Source: JAGWBD01 sp965197455
Lineage (GTDB): Bacteria; Chloroflexota; Anaerolineae; Aggregatilineales; Phototrophicaceae
Assembly: GCA_965197455.1 (NCBI GenBank)
Contig: OZ240208.1
Span: 2,170,001-2,234,000 of the forward strand
Direction: 5' to 3'
DNA: 64,000 nt
Below, piece by piece: positions 55,811-63,087 of this stretch. The position numbers and the translations under genes are program-made. The notes beneath the pieces were generated by a model that made no database searches, was not told the origin of the DNA, and saw only the letters and a list, made by a program, of their open reading frames with translations. Each line of letters begins with the position of its first letter. The stretch's first letter is position 1.

Positions 55811-56794
55811 ATGGCCGACGAGGCCCGCACCGTAAAACTGGTCGACCTGCCCATGGTCTCACGTCTGCTGGAGCACACCGTGCCGCTGGACAGCGAGATG
55901 GCCTGCACCGGCACCCTTGACCTGGGGACGGCGGCGCTGGTCTCGCGCTTTCTGCTGCCGCAGCGCAGCGTCTGCACCCTGCTGGCGCGCCGCACCGGAA
56001 CCCACGTCGTCGGCCAGTTCCGCACGGGCAAGCCACAGCGCGCGCGCATCGTCGCCGTTGCGCCGGGCCTGGAGCCGGGCGCCGACAACAGCGCCTGGTT
56101 GGCCCTGCTGGACGCGATGACCGCCGCCGCCGGCCAGCGTGGCGCCCACCTGCTCAGCGCCGAGGTCGACGAACACCAGGCGCTTTTCGAGACCATGCGC
56201 ATCGCCGGTTTCTCGATCTACGCGCGCCAGGAGATCTGGCAGCGGCGGCCGGAGGAAGTGCCGCGCTTGATGATGGACGCGGTGGAGCTGACCGTGGAGC
56301 AGGAGCGGGATGCGCATGGCATCCACTTGCTGTATGGCAACATCGTGCCGCGCCTGGTGCAGCCGGTGGCGGAACCGCCCGCGCACAGCATCGGACTGGT
56401 GTATCGCAAGCATGAACGGGTGGAGGGGCATGTCGCGGTTTCGGAAGGGCGCGGCGGCATCTATCTGTCGCCCTGCCTGCATCCGGACGTCTTCAGCGAG
56501 GCCCCCGCCATCCTCAGCGCCGCCATCGAGCATGCCCGTCACTCCAGCGCGCGGGTGCCGGTCTACGTCGCGGTGCGCCGCTACCAGGACTGGCTGGAGG
56601 ACGCGCTGGTTGATCTTGGCTTCGTGCCCTGGACGCGGCAGGCCGTCATGCTGCGCCACATCGCCGCCGGCGTGCGCCAGCCCGCTTTCGCGCCCCTCGC
56701 GCGCGGCCTGGAAGCCGTGCCCGGCTCGCTCAAGCCGCCCGCCTCACCGGCGCTGGGGGACAGGTCGCCTGGCCCCTTCGGCAAGGAGGAATAA
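55811..56794 (+). CDS. GNAT-like protein of unknown substrate
   Basis: This 327-residue protein consists of two halves resembling duplicated acyltransferase folds. The first has a strand-helix pattern around PQRARIVAVAPGLEPGADNSAWLALLDAMTAAA and VDEHQALFETMRIAGFSIYARQEIW. The second shows VEGHVAVSEGRGGIYLSPCLHP and VYVAVRRYQDWLEDALVDLGF. The acetyl-CoA Q/R-x-x-G-x-G/A loop is poorly kept. I infer a GNAT superfamily member found beside SpoIIIAA-like ATPases, with no known substrate. It ends in a Pro-rich tail, and its stop lies inside the ribosome-binding region of the next gene. Confidence 0.6.
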   Translation: MADEARTVKLVDLPMVSRLLEHTVPLDSEMACTGTLDLGTAALVSRFLLPQRSVCTLLARRTGTHVVGQFRTGKPQRARIVAVAPGLEPGADNSAWLALLDAMTAAAGQRGAHLLSAEVDEHQALFETMRIAGFSIYARQEIWQRRPEEVPRLMMDAVELTVEQERDAHGIHLLYGNIVPRLVQPVAEPPAHSIGLVYRKHERVEGHVAVSEGRGGIYLSPCLHPDVFSEAPAILSAAIEHARHSSARVPVYVAVRRYQDWLEDALVDLGFVPWTRQAVMLRHIAAGVRQPAFAPLARGLEAVPGSLKPPASPALGDRSPGPFGKEE

Positions 56795-56796
56795 AG

Positions 56797-58386
56797 ATCA
56801 CCCGGGAACGCCGCATCACCGACGACATCGAAAAGCTGCGCGAAATCCTGCCACCGGAGCTGCAGGTCGCCTTTGACGGCCTGGGCGCCACCCACAACCT
56901 GATTGAAATCGTGCTTGATCTGGGGCGTGTGCCCACGGCGCGCTTCATGGACAGCGAGCAACAACTGCTGGAGCGCGAAATCACGCGCGCGGACATCGAC
57001 GCCATCGACGCCATGACCGGCGACTTCGATGCTGACAACCGCGCCGGCATGGAACGCACGCTGCACCGCATCTCGGCCATCCGCAACCGCCGCCACTCCA
57101 TCGTGGGCCTCACCTGCCGCGTGGGCCGCGCGGTCTACGGCACCATCGACATCATCCAGGACCTCGTTGAATCAGGCCAGAGCGTGCTGTTGCTGGGCCC
57201 GCCTGGCGTGGGCAAGACCACCATGCTGCGCGAGGCGGCGCGGGTGCTGGCGGAGCAACGCCGCGTGGTCATCGTCGATACCTCCAACGAGATCGGCGGC
57301 GACGGCGACGTGCCGCACCCCGCCATCGGGCGGGCGCGCCGCATGCAGGTCTCACACCCCGAACGGCAGCATGAGGTGATGATCGAGGCCGTCGAGAACC
57401 ACAATCCCGAGGTCATCGTCATCGATGAAATTGGCCGCGAACTGGAAGCCATGGCGGCGCGCACCATCGCCGAACGCGGCGTCCAGCTGATTGGCACCGC
57501 GCACGGCAACGCCCTCGAAAACCTGATGCTCAACCCCACCCTCTCTGACCTCGTGGGCGGCATCCAGTCGGTCACGCTCTCGGATGACGAGGCGCGCCGG
57601 CGCGGCACGCAAAAGACGGTGCTGGAGCGGCGCGCGCCGCCCACCTTCGATGTGCTCATCGAGATACAGACGCGCAATCGTCTGATTGTGCGCGAGGATG
57701 TGGCCGCCGCGGTCGACGGCATCCTGCGCGGCAACCTGATGCCCGTGGAGCTGCGCACGCGCAGTGAGGGCGGCGACATCGAGGTCGAAACGCAGCAGCC
57801 GGAGACCAGCATGATCGCCGAGCAGCAGCGCGCCGACCGCCATCGCCGCAATCGCAATGGCCGGCGCGCGCGCGCGGATGCCTCTGTGCCGGCGGCGGTC
57901 CAGGCCGCAGATTCACGCGGCCCGGTGCAGGTCTACGCCTACGGAGTGGCGCGCAACCGGCTGCAGCATGCCGCCCTCCGGCTGCGTTTACCGGTCGTGC
58001 TGACCGACGATGTCGGCCAGGCCGCGGCCATCGTCACGCTCAAGAATTACTACCGGCGGCGACCACGCCTGATTGTGGACGCCGAGCGCCGCGGCACGCC
58101 CATCTACGTGCTGCGCGCCAACACGGTCACTCAGATGGAGAACTTCCTGCACGATCTCTTCCTGCTGGATCCGGCGGAGTCGCGCAACCGTTCCTTTGGC
58201 GACGCGATGAGCGAGGCCGAGGCGGCCATCCTGCGCGTGCGCGCCGGCGAGGGCGCGGTTGACCTGAGCGCGCGCCCGGTGGAAATACGGCGGCGGCAAC
58301 ACAAGATGGCGCAGCAGGCGCAGTTATTTTCGCGCAGTTTCGGCCGCGAACCCCGGCGTCATGTGCAGATTCACCGCGAGGAGTAG
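56797..58386 (+). CDS. SpoIIIAA-like/R3H-type ATPase, probable AUC start
   Basis: This cytosolic ATPase of about 529 residues is related to the stage III sporulation protein AA family. Walker A is LLLGPPGVGKTTMLRE near residue 134 and Walker B is PEVIVIDEIGRE. The long C-terminal half has charged, possibly nucleic-acid-binding segments. The conserved N-terminus (TRERRITDDIEKLREILPP) begins before the first ATG, GTG or TTG in frame (GTG 56911). AAGGAGGA lies at 56783-56790, seven bases before an in-frame ATC at 56797-56799, so I infer AUC initiation. If GTG 56911 were used, 38 conserved residues would be lost. It is next to tmk and probably co-transcribed. Confidence 0.75.
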   Translation: MTRERRITDDIEKLREILPPELQVAFDGLGATHNLIEIVLDLGRVPTARFMDSEQQLLEREITRADIDAIDAMTGDFDADNRAGMERTLHRISAIRNRRHSIVGLTCRVGRAVYGTIDIIQDLVESGQSVLLLGPPGVGKTTMLREAARVLAEQRRVVIVDTSNEIGGDGDVPHPAIGRARRMQVSHPERQHEVMIEAVENHNPEVIVIDEIGRELEAMAARTIAERGVQLIGTAHGNALENLMLNPTLSDLVGGIQSVTLSDDEARRRGTQKTVLERRAPPTFDVLIEIQTRNRLIVREDVAAAVDGILRGNLMPVELRTRSEGGDIEVETQQPETSMIAEQQRADRHRRNRNGRRARADASVPAAVQAADSRGPVQVYAYGVARNRLQHAALRLRLPVVLTDDVGQAAAIVTLKNYYRRRPRLIVDAERRGTPIYVLRANTVTQMENFLHDLFLLDPAESRNRSFGDAMSEAEAAILRVRAGEGAVDLSARPVEIRRRQHKMAQQAQLFSRSFGREPRRHVQIHREE

Positions 58387-58388
58387 GG

Positions 58389-59048
58389 ATGTTCATCAGT
58401 ATTGAGGGTCTCGACGGCAGCGGCAAGACCACCCAGGCGCAACGCCTGTACGACTGGCTGCGCATTCGCGGCCACGATGTGCTGCTGACGCGCGAACCGG
58501 GCGGCACGCCCATCGGCGAGCAGATCCGCGCGCTGCTGCACGACCTGGACAACACGGCCATGCAGCCCGCCACCGAGCTGCTGCTCTACAACGCTTCACG
58601 CGCGCAACTGGTGGCCGAGGAGCTGCGCCCGCAGCTGGAAAGCGGCGGCATCGCGCTCTGCGACCGCTACGCGGACTCCACCCTGGCCTATCAGGGCTAC
58701 GGTCATGGCCAGGACCTCGACCTGCTGCGCGACGTCATCAAGGCGGCCACCGGCGGCCTGCAGCCGGACGTGACGATCTTCCTCGACATCGCGCCGCAGA
58801 CAGCGCTGGAACGGCGCCGCATGGCTTCGCTGTTTGGCGAGGAGTGGAACCGGCTCGATGACCTGGAGCTCGCCTTCCATCAGCGCGTCTACGATGGCTA
58901 CCATGCGCTGGCAGCAGCGGAGCCACAGCGCTGGCTCTGCGTGGATGCGAGCTGCTCAATCCTCGAGATGCAGCGGGCCATACGGGCAGCGCTGGCGCCC
59001 AGGTTGCCGCAGCCGGCCAATGAATCATCCCTGACAAGGGACGCCTGA
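58389..59048 (+). CDS. tmk: Thymidylate kinase
   Basis: Tmk phosphorylates dTMP to dTDP with ATP, feeding DNA synthesis. The 219-residue protein opens MFISIEGLDGSGKTTQAQRLYDWL, with the P-loop at residues 7-14. The DR(Y/H) motif appears as CDRYADSTLAYQGYGHGQDL near residue 95, and the LID region as DIAPQTALERRRMAS near 140. The length is normal. The ATG at 58389 lies two bases after the upstream ATPase stop. It is followed by a strong bidirectional hairpin. Confidence 0.95.
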   Translation: MFISIEGLDGSGKTTQAQRLYDWLRIRGHDVLLTREPGGTPIGEQIRALLHDLDNTAMQPATELLLYNASRAQLVAEELRPQLESGGIALCDRYADSTLAYQGYGHGQDLDLLRDVIKAATGGLQPDVTIFLDIAPQTALERRRMASLFGEEWNRLDDLELAFHQRVYDGYHALAAAEPQRWLCVDASCSILEMQRAIRAALAPRLPQPANESSLTRDA

Positions 59049-59055
59049 ACGCAAA

Positions 59056-59081
59056 CCGGGCGACCCCGCAGGGTCGCCCGG
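59056..59081. terminator. Bidirectional terminator between tmk and rplL
   Basis: A perfect 11-bp stem (59056-59066 with 59071-59081) and a 4-base loop. On the minus strand it is followed by TTTGCGTT, which suits rplL; on the plus strand the tail is CGTAAACG. Confidence 0.75.
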
Positions 59082-59105
59082 CGTAAACGAGGGAAGGGCG
59101 CGGGT

Positions 59106-59486
59106 TTACTTCAGGTCGACCTTCGCGCCTTCGGCCTCGAGCTTGGTCTTCGCCTCGCCGGCGGCTTCCTTGCCCACCTGCTCCAGCACGGCGGCGGGCG
59201 CGCTTTCGACCAGTTCCTTGGCTTCCTTCAGGCCGAGGCTGGTGAGGGCGCGCACGGCCTTGATGACGTTGATTTTCTTGGGGCCGATCTCAGTGAGCAG
59301 GACGTTAAACTCGGTCTGCTCTTCCACTGCCTCGGCGGCGTCGCCGTTGGCGGCGGCGGCCATCATCATCGGCATGCCGGAAGCGGCGGTCACGCCCCAC
59401 TTCTCCTCCAGCATGGTCTTCAGCTCGGCGGCCTCCAGGATGGTAAGCGCGCTGAGCTCTTCTACGATTTTTTCCAGTTCAGCCAT
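59106..59486 (-). CDS. rplL: Ribosomal protein L7/L12
   Basis: L7/L12 forms the ribosomal stalk that recruits translation factors. The 126-residue protein has an N-terminal dimerisation helix (LEKIVEELSALTILEAAELKTMLEE), an Ala-rich hinge (PMMMAAAANGDAAEA) and the C-terminal factor-binding domain (EFNVLLTEIGPKKINVIKAVRALTSLGLKEAKELVESAP). All are typical. The ATG at 59486 has GGAAAGGA upstream. It follows rplJ after 27 bases and is stopped by the hairpin at 59056-59081. Confidence 0.97.
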   Translation of the reverse strand: MAELEKIVEELSALTILEAAELKTMLEEKWGVTAASGMPMMMAAAANGDAAEAVEEQTEFNVLLTEIGPKKINVIKAVRALTSLGLKEAKELVESAPAAVLEQVGKEAAGEAKTKLEAEGAKVDLK

Positions 59487-59513
59487 GACAGATGTCCTTT
59501 CCTGTGGGCTGCC

Positions 59514-60059
59514 TCAGGCAGCTTCCTCTTCCGTTTCAGTGTTTTCCTGCACATAAGCCTGCAGGACGTTGACGATGTCGATCGTGGCCGCGTTGAGCAC
59601 ACCGGCGATACCGGCGGCGGGCTGTACCAGCAGGCCGGCCAGCGAGGCGCGCAACTCGTCCAGCGAGGGCAGGCGCGAGAGCGCCACGATCTCCTCCGGG
59701 CCGAGCAGCTCGCCATCCATGATGCCGCCCTTGACGACGAACAGATCCTCGTAGTCGTCGCGGAAAGCCAGCAGCGTTTTGGCCATGCCCGGCATGTCGC
59801 CATTGGCGAAGGCCGTCGCCACCGGGCCCTGCAGCAGGTCCTCCGGCACCGGCAGGTCGCTGGCCCGCAGCGCGAGTTTGAACAGGTTGTTGCGCGTGAC
59901 TACGTAGTGCGCGTTGTTCTCGCGCAGGCGCAGGCGCAGATCGTGCAACTGCCCGACGCTCAGGCCGCTGTAGCTGGTGAGGATGAAACCGCTCGTGTTT
60001 TGCAGCAGCTGGCCATACTCCGCCACGAGCGCTACCTTGCGTTCTCTGGTGATGGCCAA
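59514..60059 (-). CDS. rplJ: Ribosomal protein L10
   Basis: L10 anchors the L7/L12 stalk to 23S rRNA and often represses its own mRNA. The 181-residue protein begins AITRERKVALVAEYGQLL and has the core GLSVGQLHDLRLRLRENNAHYVVTRNNLFKLAL, a typical RNA-binding region. The start is TTG at 60059, six bases after AAAGGAG, which is clear evidence for TTG use. It is downstream of a 208-base leader with an attenuator. rplK and rplA are not upstream in this window, because the next gene out is on the other strand. Confidence 0.95.
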   Translation of the reverse strand: MAITRERKVALVAEYGQLLQNTSGFILTSYSGLSVGQLHDLRLRLRENNAHYVVTRNNLFKLALRASDLPVPEDLLQGPVATAFANGDMPGMAKTLLAFRDDYEDLFVVKGGIMDGELLGPEEIVALSRLPSLDELRASLAGLLVQPAAGIAGVLNAATIDIVNVLQAYVQENTETEEEAA

Positions 60060-60267
60060 GCGAGGCTCCTTTCGCTATCGGGGGCGCGGCCATAAAACGG
60101 CCACAAGCGTCAAAATGCGGCCAAAAGCGGCCAAAAAACGGCAAAAAAGGGGCGACCCGCATGCGCAAGGGCCGCCCGGTACGGTTCGCCAGGGGATGTT
60201 CCTTGCCTCGGCAGGAGATTAAGCGCCTGGGCGCACCTGCGGTCTGCGGCCTTCACTTGTGTTGCCG
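60060..60267 (-). promoter_or_regulatory. rplJL leader (L10-type autoregulatory leader, likely)
   Basis: From the promoter at 60302-60274 the transcript would start near 60267. About 90 bases in, a GC-rich stem (60177-60170 with 60157-60150, one G-U pair) is followed by six U residues, forming a terminator. Several GCGGCC-A-run repeats follow before the ribosome-binding site. Known rplJ leaders bind L10-L12 for control; the folding here was not tested. The terminator suggests transcriptional attenuation as well. Confidence 0.55.
60143..60177 (-). terminator. Terminator-like hairpin in the rplJ leader
   Basis: Arms of eight bases (60177-60170 and 60157-60150) with a 12-base loop are followed on the minus strand by CC-TTTTTT (60143-60148). 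It stands between the promoter and rplJ, so it is an attenuator rather than an end-of-operon signal. Confidence 0.65.
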
Positions 60268-60273
60268 ACGGCC

Positions 60274-60302
60274 ATGATGGCGTAAACCGCGCCGGGAGTC
60301 AA
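60274..60302 (-). promoter_or_regulatory. Promoter of the rplJL operon
   Basis: On the minus strand TTGACT (60302-60297), a 17-base spacer and CATCAT (60279-60274) predict a start near 60267. The divergent SH3-domain gene has a TACAAT on the plus strand near 60320. Confidence 0.6.
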
Positions 60303-60366
60303 GTGCGGTCTGGCGGCGGGTGTACAATGACAAACGTACCTGAATGCCAGGCAAGGGAGACACCCT

Positions 60367-61092
60367 GTGCGCAAGCTGTTGCTGGCCGTTCTGGCCCTGA
60401 TGTTGCTGGCTGTGCTGTCCGTCGCCGCGCAGGAGGAGGACGCAGAAAAGGCGCGGGCCGACGCCTGCGTGAAAGCCACCACCGAAACTGCAAGCTGGCT
60501 GGTGCCCTGGACCCTGGCAGAGGCGCTGGACCTGCGCGATGTGCTGAACGGGATCATTGCAAAATGCAGCCCGACGCCGAAGCTGTACATCAACAGCCCC
60601 GGCGCGGGACAGGTCAATGCGCGCAGCGCGCCGGAACTGGCCGCGGAGATTGTCGCCAACCTGCCCCATGGCGCGCCGGTCGTGGTGGTTAACGAGGTGG
60701 AAGGCGACGAATTCGGCGGCAGCACCTTGTGGTTCAGGCTGGCAGAGGGTTACGTGCACAGTTTGCTGGTGAGCGAAAGCGAGCCACCCTCCACTGCTCC
60801 CGCGCAGCCAACGCCGGCACAAACGGATGCCGCGCCGCCGCCAGTACAGATTTCCTGGCATGATGGCAGCCCGCCGGACGGGACCTGCAAGGACAACGTC
60901 CAGAGCGGGCGCATTTACCTGGGCTGCGAGTATGACGATCACAGCAACGTGCACCGCGACCTGTCGTGGCTGGAATGCAGCCACCCCGCCTTTGACGCCT
61001 TTGGTTACGACCCGGCACAGGGGAACGAAGGCGGCAGTCACTTTCGCGTTCGTGACGCCAGGGTCACCACGCCCTGCAAGTTGCATGACTAG
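60367..61092 (+). CDS. Exported SH3-domain protein
   Basis: This 241-residue secreted or anchored protein opens with a hydrophobic signal segment, RKLLLAVLALMLLAVLSVAAQ, ending in a typical AxA-like cleavage region. The middle has a bacterial SH3 domain: NARSAPELAAEIVANLPHGAPVVVVNEV, then TLWFRLAEGYVHSLLV. Such domains bind cell-wall or other ligands. The C-terminal third is Cys-containing (WLECSHPAFDAF, TTPCKLHD). The start is GTG at 60367, with AAGGGAGA upstream. It is divergent from rplJL. The ligand is unknown. Confidence 0.75.
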   Translation: MRKLLLAVLALMLLAVLSVAAQEEDAEKARADACVKATTETASWLVPWTLAEALDLRDVLNGIIAKCSPTPKLYINSPGAGQVNARSAPELAAEIVANLPHGAPVVVVNEVEGDEFGGSTLWFRLAEGYVHSLLVSESEPPSTAPAQPTPAQTDAAPPPVQISWHDGSPPDGTCKDNVQSGRIYLGCEYDDHSNVHRDLSWLECSHPAFDAFGYDPAQGNEGGSHFRVRDARVTTPCKLHD

Positions 61093-61222
61093 CTGACGGT
61101 GTCGGCGGTTGATTGCCCTTCTCAACACCGTCGGCCTCCACATAACAGAACATTAATGCTATATTGAACTTGCTGGCCACACCTATGATGTGGTCTCTGC
61201 AATAAATGAGAGGAACTGGCTG

Positions 61223-61864
61223 GTGGACAACGACAATCGCAAGAAAGAAAACGAGGCATATGAATTCTTGAACCAAGCGTTGAAAGAGGCAGAAGAGAAG
61301 TTTGGCCCCAGAGCTGCCAGTTTGGGGTGGTTAAAGCATGTCAACGCGAACGTAGGGCATAGACTAGGAATGAACAGGAAGTGGAAGCGAGACAATCTTC
61401 CATCTTGGCGTAGAAAACCTATTGACGAGCAACGTGAGGCTCTTGACCTACAAACTGGCGATACTTTAAGGAAGGCATTCCGTGAAGCAGCTGAGAAGGG
61501 ATTGACCTTGGCAGTGGACTTTGCCGTTTTGGAAATAGATGAATATGGAATAAGTGTCACCGGGTCTTTCGATGAAGCGATTGACAAAGGTGCTGCAGAA
61601 TTTTCCAAGGCAATAGGAACGGTCTATCATTCTGGGTACGATGACGAAAACAAGGTCTATGTTACAAACCTGCAACTCAATGAAGAAGAGCAACGCAAAG
61701 AGGAAGCAAGCCTGCCCCTATGGCATTGGATGCGCGGTACACCAAATGAAGAAGCTGCAATACGATATGGGTATTTCATCCAATACGGTCCTAAAGGGTT
61801 TCGCTACATCGAAATGCCAGATGATGGATCTATGCCTCCAACGTGGGTTGATGTGGACGATTAA
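61223..61864 (+). CDS. AT-rich orphan protein of unknown function
   Basis: This protein of about 213 residues is in a strongly AT-richer stretch. A charged helical start (DNRKKENEAYEFLNQALKEAEEKFGPRAASLGW) is followed by LTLAVDFAVLEIDEYGISVTGSFDEAIDKGAA and an acidic middle. I do not recognise the family. GTG at 61223, with AGAGGAAC nine bases before it, is chosen; an in-frame GTG at 61190 is the alternative. It has no partner and differs in base use from the core genes, so it is probably a horizontal gain. Its context with a broken methylase suggests a mobile or defence patch. Confidence 0.6.
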   Translation: MDNDNRKKENEAYEFLNQALKEAEEKFGPRAASLGWLKHVNANVGHRLGMNRKWKRDNLPSWRRKPIDEQREALDLQTGDTLRKAFREAAEKGLTLAVDFAVLEIDEYGISVTGSFDEAIDKGAAEFSKAIGTVYHSGYDDENKVYVTNLQLNEEEQRKEEASLPLWHWMRGTPNEEAAIRYGYFIQYGPKGFRYIEMPDDGSMPPTWVDVDD

Positions 61865-61953
61865 GTCGCCATCGCCCGGGCGATTGATGTTCACGCCGTG
61901 ATGCCGGGCCGGTGTAGAATAGGGGCCGTTGATACAAGCCTGAGGGGACAAGG

Positions 61954-62217
61954 ATGGGCGAGCCGAACTGGGCCAACCGCACGATTTTCACCGGCGACAA
62001 CCTCGACGTCATGCGCGGGATGAATTCGGAAAGCGTCGACCTCATCTATCTCGACCCGCCCTTCAACTCAAATCGCAACTACTCGGCTCCTGTAGGAAGC
62101 GATGGCGGACTGGCGCTGCCGCATGGTGTCATCGGGTTTCACAATTGTGATGGCGAGCGGATGGCAAATCGCACTACCGGCCTCGATAGCGAGTGGGAAT
62201 ACGCTGGCCGCTGCTAG
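61954..62217 (+). pseudogene. Truncated N-terminal part of a DNA methyltransferase
   Basis: The frame reads NRTIFTGDNLDVMRGMNSESVDLIYLDPPFNSNRNYSAPVGS, which is the N-terminal portion of beta-class N6/N4 methyltransferases with catalytic motif IV, DPPF. After residue 50 the text loses likeness to the family and stops at 62217, 87 codons in. The target-recognition region and the SAM motif I are missing. It is a remnant by truncation, or has been replaced by unrelated DNA at 62101. ATG at 61954 has TGAGGGGACAAGG upstream. Confidence 0.72.
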
Positions 62218-62407
62218 GGTCGGCCTGCGCTACCGCTACCTCGGCAAGCAGCCCATCAGCCCTTTCTGGAGCGGTCTGGTGGTACGGGTAAGCCTGTCAC
62301 CAGACCTTGAATCACTGCATCCGAAACATAGAATTAGCGGTTAATTCCCTAGATGAAGACAACGGGCCTTCGTGTGGCTGCCGTGCAAAAATTGACAGGG
62401 GGAGACA
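62218..62407. other. Gap after the methyltransferase remnant, with a perfect inverted repeat
   Basis: No intact gene is supported. A 9-bp perfect inverted repeat, GGTCTGGTG at 62273-62281 and CACCAGACC at 62298-62306, encloses 16 bases. It might be a hairpin, a terminator without U-run, or an end of a mobile element. Confidence 0.45.
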
Positions 62408-62980
62408 ATGAAAGTTCGGAAACTCTCCCTCTACGAGAGGCTCGAAATTCTGAAGCAATACAAGGACATGGTCAATAGTGTGAGCAACTACCGAGATTTC
62501 AATGATAGACACGCATTAGGATGTTTTGGTTTTACGGTTGTAGACCATCTGGAATTCTACGATATACCAGAAGGTTACCTGAGAGACAGAATAGGTCTTG
62601 ATATTATGGCTGCCGCAGAGAGGATGTATGGCAGAGTTGAATATTGTACTTATGAGATAATGCGGGCAGTCTGGAGCAACAACCTGCATATTTGGCTTGA
62701 TGAAGGGCCTGGCTACCCTGCACCTATCATGTGGTACGGTAAAAAGCTGTGTAGCGTTCCTTTTAGATCTTTTCTACACGGCAGGCCTAATTTCAACGTA
62801 ATTCTGTACTCTAGAGCGCCTTTAGGGTTTTTCCCTTGCTGGAGTTCATGGTGGGAATACCGATTGCTTTACTTGCGGTTTCTCCACAAATTGAAATGGC
62901 AAATCGGCTTGAAAGGTGTCTCGATAGGCCCATTTCAATTCGCTACTCGAGAGGATGACAGGTCAGCGAGTTCTGGTTGA
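62408..62980 (+). CDS. AT-rich orphan protein of unknown function
   Basis: This 190-residue protein is rich in aromatic residues and Arg (SLYERLEILKQYKDMVNSVSNYRDF, YEIMRAVWSNNLHIWLDEGPGY). The C-terminal part has a hydrophobic stretch, FFPCWSSWWEYRLLYLRFLHKL, that could be amphipathic or membrane-near. No family is recognised. ATG 62408 follows AGGGGGAGACA. Base composition is AT-richer than the core genes. With 61223-61864 and the methylase remnant it forms an accessory patch ahead of the nitrilase gene. Confidence 0.6.
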   Translation: MKVRKLSLYERLEILKQYKDMVNSVSNYRDFNDRHALGCFGFTVVDHLEFYDIPEGYLRDRIGLDIMAAAERMYGRVEYCTYEIMRAVWSNNLHIWLDEGPGYPAPIMWYGKKLCSVPFRSFLHGRPNFNVILYSRAPLGFFPCWSSWWEYRLLYLRFLHKLKWQIGLKGVSIGPFQFATREDDRSASSG

Positions 62981-63087
62981 TGTATTGGGACATCACTGAC
63001 GTTTACGAAAGAGTTCGTTAAGGCGTGGAATAGCGATCCGTCCGCAAAAGCGAGTGTATCGCTTGTGTGTTAGCCAGCCCTCTACCC

